64,000 bases of DNA from positions 434,001 through 498,000 of the forward strand of contig NZ_CP046654.1 of assembly GCF_009759685.1 (NCBI RefSeq). The letters run 5' to 3'. How positions within the stretch are numbered: the stretch's first letter is position 1; the number at the start of each line of letters is the position of its first letter. The stretch comes from Acinetobacter baumannii. GTDB taxonomy: Bacteria; Pseudomonadota; Gammaproteobacteria; Pseudomonadales; Moraxellaceae. A program made the translations under genes and the position numbers. Below are positions 27,601 to 36,212 of this stretch, piece by piece. Below the pieces are notes generated by a model that worked only from the letters and a program-made list of their open reading frames with translations, was not told the DNA's origin and did not search any database.

Positions 27601-28671
27601 AAAAATACATAACTCCCCTGTTTCACCTTGCTCGAGCAACTCTCTTTCAGAGTTAATGACCAACATACCGTAGTTTGGTAAGGGTTTGCCAATGGTGACA
27701 GGTTTGCCGCGTTCTAATAACTCAAGACTTGCAGAAACCGTGGTTTCGGTTGGTCCATAGGTGTTAAACATTTGATGATGAGGTAATGCCCAGCGGTCAA
27801 CCAGTGAGTCCGGACACATCTCCCCACCTAAATTAATAATTCTTAAATTAGGTACGTCTTCAGGAAATAAAGCAAGTAATGTTGGAACAGCGTGCAGTAC
27901 TGTAATTTGTTCCTGCTTTAAGGTTTGGCATAACCGCTCAGGATCACTGACAAGTGACTTCGGCGCAATCCACAACGTTGCGCCCACAAAATAAGAAAGC
28001 CAAATCTCTTCAAACGACATATCAAAAGCGACTGAAAAGCCTTGATAGACCTTGTCTTGCTCTTGAATACCCAAAATACTATTTTCACTACGTAAAAAGT
28101 GACAAATATTTTTTTGAGTAATCACAATTCCTTTGGGTTTACCTGTCGAACCCGAGGTATAAATAATATAGGCAGGTTGATCTGGAGTGGTTTTCGCTAA
28201 ACTTACACTTTCGCTTAGTGGTTTTTGCAGCTCGGTGTTGGTCCATTTTGTTTGTGGCACTTCAGCTAAATGTTCATACCATTCATCTGTAGTAATCATT
28301 CCTACTGCTTCGGCATCTTCAAGACATACCGCAATACGGTCCGCGGGCGTATCCATATCAAAAGGAAGCCAAGCTGCACCGCTTAAACAAATGGCCAGTT
28401 GAGCTTTTAAAAGCTCAATACCACGCGGCAACCATACCCCTACAATATGACCTGGCTTTACCCCTTTTAAAGCCAGATGTTGAGCCATAATTAAGGCTTG
28501 CTGATACAGCTCACCATAACTCAGCGTTTTATCTGCTTCAATTAAAGCCGTTTTATCAGGAAGAGTTTGTGCAGTATGAGCAAAAATATCGGCTAAGACT
28601 TCATTCTGCAAAAATTCCGGATGATACTTTCCACGAATTACATTTTTCGTGTTCGTTACAAACTGGTTCAT
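24673..28671 (-). CDS. Pls/PosA-family single-module nonribosomal peptide synthetase
   Basis: A 1,332-residue membrane-linked NRPS. Residues 1-530 form an adenylation domain (YTSGSTGKPK at 171-180, NTYGPTETT, YRTGDLAK, KIRGFRVELGEIE, LSGKIDRKAL). A carrier protein follows with its phosphopantetheine serine in LGGHSLLA near residue 560. The remaining 700 residues alternate membrane helices with three left-handed beta-helix, acetyltransferase-like segments, the plan of epsilon-poly-lysine synthetase (Pls) and related enzymes. There is no condensation or thioesterase domain. Such enzymes polymerise or ligate a single amino acid; the monomer cannot be read by eye. It ends 130 bases from the defence island. 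Confidence 0.9.
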   Translation of the reverse strand: MNQFVTNTKNVIRGKYHPEFLQNEVLADIFAHTAQTLPDKTALIEADKTLSYGELYQQALIMAQHLALKGVKPGHIVGVWLPRGIELLKAQLAICLSGAAWLPFDMDTPADRIAVCLEDAEAVGMITTDEWYEHLAEVPQTKWTNTELQKPLSESVSLAKTTPDQPAYIIYTSGSTGKPKGIVITQKNICHFLRSENSILGIQEQDKVYQGFSVAFDMSFEEIWLSYFVGATLWIAPKSLVSDPERLCQTLKQEQITVLHAVPTLLALFPEDVPNLRIINLGGEMCPDSLVDRWALPHHQMFNTYGPTETTVSASLELLERGKPVTIGKPLPNYGMLVINSERELLEQGETGELCIFGPSVAQGYLGRPDLTADKFIENPWAMSIEEELLYRTGDLAKIDEFGQVHCLGRADDQVKIRGFRVELGEIEAALCDIDGIGTAAVILRPEDGIDQLIAFIAPEIDAKQAIEIKELRHNLSQRLPPYMVPNRFEIIEEVPRLLSGKIDRKALKARPLTSVVDRSESDQPQNPAEEILFEILNRLFPNMPIKLDSDFFDDLGGHSLLAAVLISNLREHAEYSHLTIQNLYQARRVGAIAALMLEQPEPTLFDSQIGQDNPRNQTYKWLCGIAQLVTIPVLISINILQWLAPFFTYHYFTGGTRDSIPYAIALSLLVYVTVIISSFVLSITVKRLLMLGIGAGRYPLWGLTYFRWWLADRISNISPVYLLSGSTLLNLYLKALGAKIGHDVTISSVHIRMPSLLTIEDGVSIGSQVNLENAKVEHGHLVLGSIHLKQDCYVGSYAVLEENTVLEKQAHVNALTSIEYDTVVPEGEIWDGTPAQKIGHIDEQSKLPERPKLSFIRKIAEYGYYGVSALIIACLFFIPIFPSFLLVDWLDVNVFNINPNNHLQIALYYFILAIPASAMMMMITAVISSGLRKIALPRLETGTYAVHGSTYYRKWFAAQILETSLQTLHGLFATIYAPTWFRMLGAKVGKNTEISTATGVIPEMLTLGEESFIADAVMLGDEEIKGGWMSLKATKIGNRSFVGNSAYIADGTVLPDNVLIGVQSKTPDNREMYDGQTWFGSPALLLPAREAAEKYPDHLTFKPSIKRRLMRGFIEGLRIVLPAALAIGVGYMIVLDVIDVINNYNIETGLVALTLAGLLYGVGCFLIVALLKWILIGRYQPRSAPMWTMFVWLSEGITSLYESVAIPNFLNYLRETPMLPFFLRILGVRIGKDVYMDTADITEFDCVSIGDRAEFNSFSGPQTHLFEDRIMKIGQVNVGHDVVVNARSIILYNANVSNHAVLGPLTLVMKGENIPAKSAWIGSPAVPWVHK

Positions 28672-29379
28672 TTTTATACTCTCTTAATTTTCTGATTTGG
28701 CTTAAATGAAGTCATAATTTATTTTTCTGACCCATTAACGAAATCTAGATAGGCCATAAATTAATTAAGAGAACTTAAAGCAAGATTAAATTTTTTAGTT
28801 TTGATGTTTATTCAACACAGTAAGAACCTTAGCTGTTAATTTTAATTTATAAATAAAAATCAAATAGTTAATATTATTATTCAAATTTTATGATTATCTT
28901 TAAGATAAAAACGTACAAAACTAATGAAGTAAAAAACTAGAATTCACAAGATTTATATAGTTCTCATTTTAATTAAACTAATAAAAGCCATCCTGTATAC
29001 AAATTCTCCATATTTTAAACTTAATTGTTTAGCTCTGAATTATTAAAAGAGTTCTTAAAAAATAAAAGAGTATATTTAAATTTATGCATGATGTTTGATT
29101 ATTAACATTATATTAAATTTGTATGCATCAATTCTTTTTAACTTATATCTTTATCTGGATTTTATAAAAAGTTAACTCCATTAAGCGGATTGAGCGAGCA
29201 GATGTTTATCTACTTTCCTCATAACTCAACCGACCCTATTTGGTGTGTTGAGTTGTGTGGGTTAAACAAAGATACTCTTGGAAGGCGAGCTAAGATCACC
29301 TGTTTCATTTAAGCATGACGAAGTATCTTTATTTATAATATTTGAAAATGGACTTAAAAAATTAAACAGTGGTGCTGGT
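28672..29379. other. Long AT-rich divergent intergenic region
   Basis: About 700 bases between the NRPS and the SnoaL-like gene. Most is AT-rich without structure. Near the right end there is an 8-bp inverted repeat AACTCAAC (29223-29230) / GTTGAGTT (29247-29254) in a GC-richer segment that may be a leader element for the downstream gene. No gene is convincing. Confidence 0.4.
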
Positions 29380-29808
29380 ATGAGTCAACACATAATAACC
29401 CCAAAAGAAATACCTTTAGCATTTCAAACCGCTTGGAATAAGCATGATATGCAGGCCTTTGCTGCTCTTTTTGATAAAGAGGCGACTTTCGTTAACCGTT
29501 TCGGTCACTACGTTAAAGGAGTTGATGAAATTATTGCAATGCATCAACCTATTCATGAAACTATTTATCGTGATTCAACACTAAAGAATGAGCTGATAGA
29601 CCTCACACCTATGAGTGAAGATATATGTATTTCACATTTTTGGAGCCGCCTCACTGCGGGCGTAGCTCATCCTCAAGGGCCTCATCAGATTGATACTCTC
29701 ATTCTTACTGTGCTCACCCAGAAGAATCATTCTTGGTACATTCAGGCGCTGGAAAATGTCACTTTAACGAACCCTCGAACGGGAGAGACTATACTTAGAA
29801 ATATGTAG
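29380..29808 (+). CDS. SgcJ/EcaC-like (SnoaL/DUF4440 fold) protein
   Basis: A 142-residue protein from ATG 29380 (MSQHIITPKE). The FQTAWNKHDMQAFAALFDKEATFVNRFGHYVKG block is, split in two parts (FQTAWNKHDMQAFAALFDKE, then ATFVNRFGHYVKG), the usual start of the NTF2-like SgcJ/EcaC family, followed by HFWSRLTAGVA and a C-terminal strand pair. Functions in the family vary from polyketide processing to unknown. The track frame extends upstream to 29278, but those residues lie in a region with a hairpin and do not look family-like; the ribosome site for either start is weak. Confidence 0.72.
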   Translation: MSQHIITPKEIPLAFQTAWNKHDMQAFAALFDKEATFVNRFGHYVKGVDEIIAMHQPIHETIYRDSTLKNELIDLTPMSEDICISHFWSRLTAGVAHPQGPHQIDTLILTVLTQKNHSWYIQALENVTLTNPRTGETILRNM

Positions 29809-29848
29809 AAGGGAACACGATCATTTTTTAGTAATTTATATGCATAAA

Positions 29849-29879
29849 AAAAAGCCCTCGTCATTAACAAGGGCTTTTT
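29849..29879. terminator. Terminator
   Basis: The stem AAAAAGCCCT/AGGGCTTTTT with an 11-base loop lies directly after the SnoaL-like gene and before the tRNA. It can work on both strands. Confidence 0.85.
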
Positions 29880-29887
29880 AAGAATTT

Positions 29888-29977
29888 TGGCGGAAGCGGT
29901 GAGATTCGAACTCACGGAGGACTCACACCCTCGTCGGTTTTCAAGACCGGTGCATTAAACCGCTCTGCCACGCTTCC
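29888..29977 (-). tRNA. tRNA-Ser (anticodon UGA)
   Basis: A 90-base cloverleaf with the long variable arm of serine tRNAs. The acceptor stem is GGAAGCG/CGCTTCC followed by the discriminator G and an encoded CCA. The anticodon loop CTTGAAA gives UGA, and the T-loop is GTTCGAATC. The tRNA is flanked by a hairpin terminator on its 3' side. Confidence 0.97.
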
Positions 29978-30066
29978 AACGAGCGCTATAATATAAACAA
30001 AAATGCAAGTTGGCAAATCTTTTATTTAATTTTTAATTCAAACGCTCAAAATAAAAACAAATCTAT

Positions 30067-30561
30067 CTAAATTTCATCATTTTTAGGTTTTTCATAGCGA
30101 ATTGCATTGATATACCACAGCTTTTTGCCCAGAGGCGTGTGTACTTCTACTTCATCATCGACTTCTTTACTCAAGAGTGCACGTGCCATAGGTGACTCAA
30201 TTGAAATATGCTGAGGATGGTGATCATAAATTTCATCTACCCCGACAATTCGTAAAGTTTTTTGCTCCCCTTCTTCATTTTCAATGTCGACCCAAGCACC
30301 AAAGTAAACTTTGCCTTCTTGCTCAGGTGAGTAATCAACAATTTTTAACTCTTCTAAACGCTTTCCTAAGTAGCGTACTCGTCGATCAATTTTTCTAAGG
30401 AGCTGCTTGTTATATTGATAATCTGCATTCTCACTACGGTCACCGAGGCTTGCAGCCCAATTTACTTTTTTCGTAATTTCTGGTCTTTCTTCATGCCAAA
30501 GTTGTTTTAATTCAGCAACTAATTTGTCATGGCCTGACCGAGTGATTAAGTTAGATTTCAT
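30067..30561 (-). CDS. greB: Transcription elongation factor GreB
   Basis: GreB enters the secondary channel of stalled RNA polymerase and stimulates cleavage of backtracked RNA. The 164-residue protein has an N-terminal coiled coil with the acidic tip LGDRSENADYQY, where GreB/GreA place their catalytic acidic residues, and a C-terminal FKBP-like domain (SPMARALLSKEVDDEVEV). The insert KRLEELKIVDY is closer to GreB than GreA. It lies alone, with the tRNA downstream. Confidence 0.95.
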   Translation of the reverse strand: MKSNLITRSGHDKLVAELKQLWHEERPEITKKVNWAASLGDRSENADYQYNKQLLRKIDRRVRYLGKRLEELKIVDYSPEQEGKVYFGAWVDIENEEGEQKTLRIVGVDEIYDHHPQHISIESPMARALLSKEVDDEVEVHTPLGKKLWYINAIRYEKPKNDEI

Positions 30562-30933
30562 GATTAAAAACCACTGATTAACAACATAAGGGTTACAAGA
30601 TGTAGCATTTTATACCCTATTTTCTCACATCAGAAGTGTATAAATTTTCTTCCTTAATAAATTCATGTTGTTATGATGATATATCGGATATTTAATTGTA
30701 CAAAATTTGACAATACTTTTTTTCAATATTATGATGCGCGCATCTTAAATGTTGAGTATTTTTTAACCCACTCAAAAACTATGTAGATTTTCTACACAGT
30801 TTGCTTTTTTCATTTCATGTCATTTTGAATGACGTCATGACTGCCCACCCCTTATTGAATTTATCAACTTTTAGAAGTTATGGCAGCTTTTTGTCTGACT
30901 TTTAGGGCATAAATTACCTGTAGCGGAGACAAC
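30562..30933. other. Divergent intergenic region with long leader
   Basis: About 370 bases between greB and the transglycosylase. It holds a strong plus-strand sigma-70 promoter (30707-30735) leaving a leader of about 190 bases with two hairpins, TGTAGA/TCTACA near 30782-30796 and GTCATT/AATGAC near 30819-30833. Confidence 0.55.
30707..30735 (+). promoter_or_regulatory. Strong sigma-70 promoter
   Basis: A perfect -35 TTGACA (30707-30712), a 17-base spacer and TATGAT (30730-30735) point toward the lytic transglycosylase gene about 200 bases downstream. Confidence 0.75.
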
Positions 30934-32046
30934 ATGCACAGTAATTCAAGTTCTGGGTCGAGGCTTGGCCTTAGCTCTTTATTTTCTTCTCTCCCATTGA
31001 AAGTTCTTGCGCTCAGCACTATGTTTTTTCCCTTTCATAGTATCAATGCAGGAAAAACCCTACAGTACAATACTGTAGTTAACACAAACACATTAACAGT
31101 GGTTGCCGTAGAAAGCCCAACGACTGTTTTTAAAGAAGACCAGTTTTTACACGGCTTCGGTTATGACTTAGCGCGTAACTATGCACAAAGCTTAAATGTA
31201 AAGTTGGACTTCAAAATCGTGACAGATAATGCCACGGCGCTTAAGTGGGTTCAGCAAGGTAAAGCAAATCTTGCCATGACAACCGCAAGCTTAAGTTCAA
31301 TCGAGAACAAAGGTTTAATGTCTTTTTCTGCAAGTTGTGGTGATATCGTAAATTTGCAAAAAAATGGATTAAATCCGAATCTAAGCTGGGTGTTTAAACA
31401 AGCAGATGACCCGCTTACACAAACAGCAAGCGGTTTTGTTTGTCAAAGCAAACAAAATGGTCTAACTCAGCAACTTGCTTCTTTTTATAACCGTAATGTT
31501 GTAAAACCAGAAGCTTGGTCTACGATTCAACGTGACTTAAGTGCACGTATACCGATTTACAAAGCAAGCTTTAAACAAAGTGCTGCTCAGTACGATTTAG
31601 ACTGGCATTTGCTTGCAGCGATTGGTTATCAAGAATCGTACCTAAAGCCAGAGTCTGTTTCACCAACAGGTGTACGTGGGTTAATGATGTTAACCAATAG
31701 TACAGCTCGGGCAATGGGTGTAAGTAACCGTAACGATCCAGCACAGAGTATTCAGGGCGGTGCGAAATATTATGATCTCATGTTAAGTGAGTATGATGAT
31801 ATTCCTTTCCCAGATCGCAACTGGTATGCACTTGTGGCTTACAATATGGGACCGGGTGCGGTGAACCAGATTCAAAAGCGCTTGCAAGCCCAAGGGAAAG
31901 ACCCGAACCAATGGGTTAATCTCTATAATTATTTGCAGAGTAACAAAACTCGCAATGGTCGATACAAACAAGCAGTTCAGTATGTGACTCGTATACGTGC
32001 TTATCTTGAGCACATTAAAACGGCACAAACGCGAATTAATATCTAG
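30934..32046 (+). CDS. mltF: MltF-like membrane-bound lytic transglycosylase
   Basis: A 370-residue protein that cleaves peptidoglycan glycan strands. After a signal or anchor segment (VLALSTMFFPFHSINAG), residues 40-150 resemble a shortened periplasmic solute-binding domain (TVVAVESPTTVF, GYDLARNYAQSLNVKLDF), and the C-terminal 190 residues are an SLT domain with the catalytic glutamate in GYQESYLKPES (about residue 232), GVRGLMMLTNSTA and VAYNMGPGAV. This two-domain plan is that of MltF. It is shorter than E. coli MltF (about 518 residues) because the binding domain is cut to roughly one lobe. It is monocistronic and followed by a strong terminator. Confidence 0.82.
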   Translation: MHSNSSSGSRLGLSSLFSSLPLKVLALSTMFFPFHSINAGKTLQYNTVVNTNTLTVVAVESPTTVFKEDQFLHGFGYDLARNYAQSLNVKLDFKIVTDNATALKWVQQGKANLAMTTASLSSIENKGLMSFSASCGDIVNLQKNGLNPNLSWVFKQADDPLTQTASGFVCQSKQNGLTQQLASFYNRNVVKPEAWSTIQRDLSARIPIYKASFKQSAAQYDLDWHLLAAIGYQESYLKPESVSPTGVRGLMMLTNSTARAMGVSNRNDPAQSIQGGAKYYDLMLSEYDDIPFPDRNWYALVAYNMGPGAVNQIQKRLQAQGKDPNQWVNLYNYLQSNKTRNGRYKQAVQYVTRIRAYLEHIKTAQTRINI

Positions 32047-32088
32047 TTTTTATCATCTAAAAGTTGATAAATTCATTGTTTGTATAAA

Positions 32089-32119
32089 TAAAAAGCTTAC
32101 CTCTCGGGTAAGCTTTTTA
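32089..32119. terminator. Bidirectional terminator
   Basis: AAAAAGCTTACC/GGGTAAGCTTTTT with a short loop lies between the convergent transglycosylase and SCP2 genes. Confidence 0.9.
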
Positions 32120-32137
32120 TATGAATTCTTTTTCAGT

Positions 32138-32521
32138 TTAAGCAGTTTGCTCTAATACTTTTTTGAACAAATCTTTTTGTTCTTGGCTTGGTTTAGCTGT
32201 TTGTAAAGCCATTAACTGAGACATATCGCCTTGAACTTTTATTTTACCAGTCATGAATGCCTGCATAGCAGCTGCCATATCAAACTCAAGGAATACTTTA
32301 CGTAAAGTTTCAGCATCCATGTTTAATGTAGTTTTGGCATTTGAAGACAAACCTTTTTGGATTTTACCCCCATCTAACGCTAATTCGGTATTTCCAGAAG
32401 CATCTGTAACTACTAAATTAATTGCCAAATTCGCAAGAGCTGGTGGCAAATTAAGATCACCTGCTTCAGCAGTTAATTTTTCGACAGTCGCAAACCAATC
32501 ATCAGTTAAAAATGCAGGCAT
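32138..32521 (-). CDS. SCP2 sterol-binding domain protein
   Basis: A 127-residue single-domain protein with the SCP2 fold: a helical N terminus, NLVVTDASGNTELALDGGKI strands, NAKTTLNMDAETL, and the ending FMTGKIKVQGDMSQLMAL, which is the family signature for lipid binding. Bacterial members probably bind acyl chains or quinone-like lipids; the role here is unknown. No signal peptide is seen. It is monocistronic. Confidence 0.88.
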   Translation of the reverse strand: MPAFLTDDWFATVEKLTAEAGDLNLPPALANLAINLVVTDASGNTELALDGGKIQKGLSSNAKTTLNMDAETLRKVFLEFDMAAAMQAFMTGKIKVQGDMSQLMALQTAKPSQEQKDLFKKVLEQTA

Positions 32522-32727
32522 GATTCTTCCTCAAATTTATTTGTTCAATTTCTCTAGTGTTGCCTATCCAGACAACATCGTGTGAAGCACTTCTGCTTGA
32601 GCGTTGTTATAGCATGTAATTTTAAGGTTGAGCTATGACTTTTTGTACGGAACATTCATTTTTTAGTATTTTGATACATTAAAGGCACTTGTTTATAAAG
32701 TGCCTTCAATTGACTTATTAATTCGTT

Positions 32728-33633
32728 TTATTCAGCAGCAAAGCTTAAGTTCACTACATCTAAACGTTTTTTCAGTTCTTCTGGATCTTTAAAGTCTAAT
32801 TCGCGCTGCGAGTCAAGAACTTCGAAGTCGAACAAATCACGGTCAGCAAGTTGTGAAGGTGAAACGTTCTGTAACGCACCAAAAATGCTGTGTAAACGTT
32901 TTGGATACTGTCTGTCCCATTCACGAAGCATTTCATTGATCATGGCACGTTGTAAGTTCTCTTGTGAACCACAAAGGTTACACGGAATAATCGGGAACTT
33001 ACGTAACTCTGCATATTTGATAATGTCTTTTTCTTCAACATAAGCCAAAGGACGAATCAAAATATTTTTCTTATCTGACGATAAAAGCTTAGGTGGCATT
33101 GCCTTTAAGCTACCACCATGGAATAAGTTCAAGAAGAAAGTAGCAATGATGTCATCACGGTGATGCCCTAGCGCAACTTTGGTTGCACCAATTTCTTGAG
33201 CAAAGCCATAAAGCGAACCACGGCGTAAACGTGAACACACAGCACAGTACGTTTTACCTTCAGGAGTTAAACGTTTGGTAATGCTGTAAGTGTCTTTTTC
33301 CAAAATGTAATACGGAATGTTATTTTCTTCCATATAACGTGGTAAAACATCTTCAGGGAAACCAGGCTGCTTTTGGTCAAGGTTAACCGCAACAATATCA
33401 AAATTGATTGGTGCAATACGTTTGAACTGCAACAAAATGTCGAGCAAGGTATAACTGTCTTTACCACCAGACACACACACCATGACCTTGTCACCATCTT
33501 CAATCATATTGAAGTCACGGATGGCATGTCCAACTTGACGGCGAAGCTTCTTAAGCAAACGATAATAGGCCGAGCTTGTTGGAAGTTCAGGCTTAAAATT
33601 AAATCCTTCGTTGGACTCAACTGGCGCGTACAT
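32728..33633 (-). CDS. ttcA: tRNA 2-thiocytidine synthetase TtcA
   Basis: TtcA thiolates C32 of certain tRNAs using an iron-sulfur cluster. From ATG 33633 it is 301 residues. The PP-loop ATP site is [13 protein letters not shown], and the two cysteine pairs CAVC and CNLC that hold the cluster are present, as is LGHHRDDI. The longer frame to 33669 adds residues not typical of the family. It is monocistronic. Confidence 0.95.
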   Translation of the reverse strand: MYAPVESNEGFNFKPELPTSSAYYRLLKKLRRQVGHAIRDFNMIEDGDKVMVCVSGGKDSYTLLDILLQFKRIAPINFDIVAVNLDQKQPGFPEDVLPRYMEENNIPYYILEKDTYSITKRLTPEGKTYCAVCSRLRRGSLYGFAQEIGATKVALGHHRDDIIATFFLNLFHGGSLKAMPPKLLSSDKKNILIRPLAYVEEKDIIKYAELRKFPIIPCNLCGSQENLQRAMINEMLREWDRQYPKRLHSIFGALQNVSPSQLADRDLFDFEVLDSQRELDFKDPEELKKRLDVVNLSFAAE

Positions 33634-34136
33634 AGACGAGATATACCCATAAATAAAAATACCGCGCAATTTTATATGATTCGGATGAGAATCGCATCAA
33701 AAGAATAGTTTCAATTCTTGAAGTCGTCATAATGCTCAGGCATGATGCAAAAGCAGTGCGCTATTTTGACCGATGAGTTCATTTTTTGCGCAAAATGCTT
33801 ACTTTTTGGACTTTTCCACAGTTTTCCACAAAACCTGTGGATAAAATTGTGGATTTCTTAATACTTGACAAACTGTTTTGACCTTCTGTTAAGGGTTTTA
33901 TTTAAATTGATCATTTTTTAACCAATGATTTTTACCTTTATTTTTCAAATAGTTATTCAAGTCAATAGAATCATTTTAAAATTTTTTTTTAATTTTTTTT
34001 GATGATCATTCGAGCAAAACTGCTTGATTTTTTCAAAGAGTCAAAATAAAAAAAATTACACAAAACTTCTTTAAGTAATATTTTTTGATAAACTCTTTGA
34101 CAAGTTTTGAGACCCTAAAATTGTGAATAACATAAA
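33634..34136. other. Divergent intergenic region with DnaA-box cluster and AT tract
   Basis: Five hundred bases between ttcA and the next transglycosylase. The left part holds the DnaA-box-like cluster described separately, and the right part is an exceptionally T- and A-rich tract (about 33895-34110). No gene is apparent. Confidence 0.5.
33812..33856. promoter_or_regulatory. Cluster of DnaA-box-like sequences
   Basis: TTTTCCACA occurs at 33812-33820 and again at 33822-33830, ten bases apart. A perfect TTATCCACA box lies on the minus strand (TGTGGATAA, 33836-33844), and a weaker AAATCCACA on the minus strand follows (33848-33856). Four sites in 45 bases spaced close to one helical turn suggest cooperative DnaA binding. 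Confidence 0.5.
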
Positions 34137-35000
34137 ATGAAAAATTCGGTTCAATATCTTTTTTCTTGTTTACTGGGGATGACCACTTTTTCGGTAGGTA
34201 TAACGCCGACTTCAGCAGGTCAGATGTACATTTACCAAGACAAAAACGGCAGTACTTTACTGACTAACCGTAAAAGTTATGACCATTCACTCAAAAAAGT
34301 AAAAGTCACCTACTACCCGGATAGTAATATTCATAGTTATAGCAACTGGGGGACTTCAGAGGCTTCGGTTCTACCAAGCTATAGCAAAAACAAAAATGCT
34401 TTTGACCATATTATTAAGCAGGCAGCACAACAGCACGGCGTTTCGGAAGGATTAATCAAAGCCGTTATGCATACCGAGTCTGGCTTTAACGTAAATGCCC
34501 GCTCTCCGGTTGGCGCCCAAGGTTTAATGCAGCTTATGCCGGCTACTGCTCGTCGTTTTAACGTATCTAACGCTTATGATCCTCAGCAAAATATCTTCGC
34601 TGGTGCTAAATATTTAAGTTGGTTGCTCAAACGTTTTAACGGTAATACGCAAATGGCGCTTGCCGCTTATAATGCAGGAGAAGGAAACGTCGATAAATAT
34701 GGCGGTATTCCCCCATTCCGTGAAACCCAAGATTATGTTCGCCGAGTCACTAGCCGCTACCAAAACTTATATTCTTCTGGTGTAGGCCTTTCTTCTTTTA
34801 GCAATTCAAGTATTTCTGCCCAAGCGATAAACCAACCAGCCATACCGCACAGTACTTCGACGCAAGTCTCTGCTCAGCCTATAAAGTATTCTTCTTCGCG
34901 CCAAATCGTGACATTGCCAGATGGTACATATACAGACGCACCTACGGGAACTTATGTCACTAATAATGCAACTGCTATTGCACATATCCGGATTGAGTAA
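34137..35000 (+). CDS. Lytic transglycosylase (DUF4124 + SLT domain)
   Basis: A 287-residue secreted enzyme. A signal peptide (LFSCLLGMTTFSVGITPTSAG) is followed by a DUF4124-like segment (MYIYQDKNGSTLLTNRK) and an SLT domain with the catalytic Glu in MHTESGFNVNARSP, GLMQLMPATA and AYNAGEGNVDKYGG, and a short Ser-rich tail. It cleaves peptidoglycan in the periplasm. The AT-rich DnaA-box region precedes it. It is monocistronic. Confidence 0.92.
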   Translation: MKNSVQYLFSCLLGMTTFSVGITPTSAGQMYIYQDKNGSTLLTNRKSYDHSLKKVKVTYYPDSNIHSYSNWGTSEASVLPSYSKNKNAFDHIIKQAAQQHGVSEGLIKAVMHTESGFNVNARSPVGAQGLMQLMPATARRFNVSNAYDPQQNIFAGAKYLSWLLKRFNGNTQMALAAYNAGEGNVDKYGGIPPFRETQDYVRRVTSRYQNLYSSGVGLSSFSNSSISAQAINQPAIPHSTSTQVSAQPIKYSSSRQIVTLPDGTYTDAPTGTYVTNNATAIAHIRIE

Positions 35001-35167
35001 GCTTAAAAGGCCTAATACCTTACGGTTATTTATTTAGCGGGTTCTATTGTCAAAAAATTGTAATGATCTATTACCCCCACTGTCATGTTCAGAGGGGCCT
35101 TCTAATAACTTGTTTAATTTAAATACATTCTTTGATCGCAAAGAATGTATTGATTCCTTATTTTTTT

Positions 35168-35196
35168 CTTGAATTTTTCCCCTAAGCGCCGCATAT
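35168..35196 (+). promoter_or_regulatory. Sigma-32 (heat-shock) promoter of htpX
   Basis: CTTGAA (35168-35173), a 15-base spacer and CCGCATAT (35189-35196, one mismatch to CCCCATNT) form a good RpoH promoter about 60 bases before htpX, as expected for a membrane-stress protease. Confidence 0.65.
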
Positions 35197-35257
35197 TAGC
35201 TGAGTGATTTATAATTTATAAATCAGATAATATTTTATTTATAAGAGGATTTTCTCA

Positions 35258-36163
35258 ATGATGCGGATTGGTTTGTTTTTGCTTACCAACCTCGCGGTAC
35301 TGGTTGTAGCTGGCATTATTTTGTCACTCTTCGGTGTCGGTAGTTACCATGGCGCGGGTGGCTTAAATCTAGGCAACCTTTTAGTCATCTGTTTTGTGTT
35401 CGGTATGGTGGGCTCTTTAGTCTCTCTATTCATGTCCAAATGGATGGCTAAGAAAACTACTGGTACAGAACTGATTGACCCAAATGCTCCTCGTAACCAA
35501 GCTGAAAGCTGGTTATTGCAAACAGTCGCTGAACTTTCTCAACGTGCTGGTATTAATATGCCAGAAGTTGGTATCTTCCCTTCATATCAGTCTAATGCCT
35601 TTGCAACAGGCTGGAATAAAAATGATGCCTTAGTTGCCGTTTCAAGCGGTCTACTTGAGCGTATGAACAAAGATGAGCTACGTGCTGTGCTGGCGCACGA
35701 GATCGGCCACGTTGCAAATGGTGACATGGTCACATTGGCGCTCATCCAAGGTGTTGTAAACGCCTTCGTTATGTTCTTTGCTCGTGTAGTAGGTGACTTT
35801 ATTGACCGTAATGTCTTTGGTCGTCAAGACAATGAAGCCCCAGGTATGGGTTATTTCATCATTACAATGGTTCTAGATATCGTGTTCGGTATTCTTGCCT
35901 CTGCCATTGTGATGTGGTTCTCTCGTTACCGTGAATACCGTGCAGATGAAGCCGGTGCGCGTTTAGCTGGTAAACAAGCGATGATTTCTGCTTTATTACG
36001 TTTGCAAGCTGAAACAGAGTTACCTGACCAAATGCCAAAAGAAATGAAAGCGTTCGCAATTGCGGAAGGTAAAGAACAAGGCTTTAGTTTAGCTGCATTG
36101 TTCCAAACTCACCCTACAATTGAACAACGTGTGGCAGCTCTACACCAATTAGATTGCCCATAA
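35258..36163 (+). CDS. htpX: Membrane-stress zinc protease HtpX
   Basis: HtpX is an inner-membrane M48 metalloprotease that removes misfolded membrane proteins. The 301-residue protein has two N-terminal membrane helices, the zinc site HEIGH near residue 147, a second pair of helices ([20 protein letters not shown]), and [11 protein letters not shown] carrying the third zinc ligand. The ATG follows AGAGGA. A heat-shock promoter candidate lies upstream, and a terminator follows. Confidence 0.96.
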
Positions 36164-36178
36164 AACGTTTAATGTAAA

Positions 36179-36206
36179 AATAAAGCCTCCAAATGGAGGC
36201 TTTATT
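36179..36206. terminator. Bidirectional terminator
   Basis: A perfect 12-bp stem AATAAAGCCTCC/GGAGGCTTTATT with an AAAT loop lies between convergent htpX and the DUF4112 gene. Confidence 0.92.
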
Positions 36207-36212
36207 TTTTGA

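Noticed and set aside
33812-34110. Calling this the chromosomal origin
   Set aside because: The usual origin neighbours (dnaA, dnaN, rpmH, gidA) are absent, so only a DnaA-box cluster can be supported.
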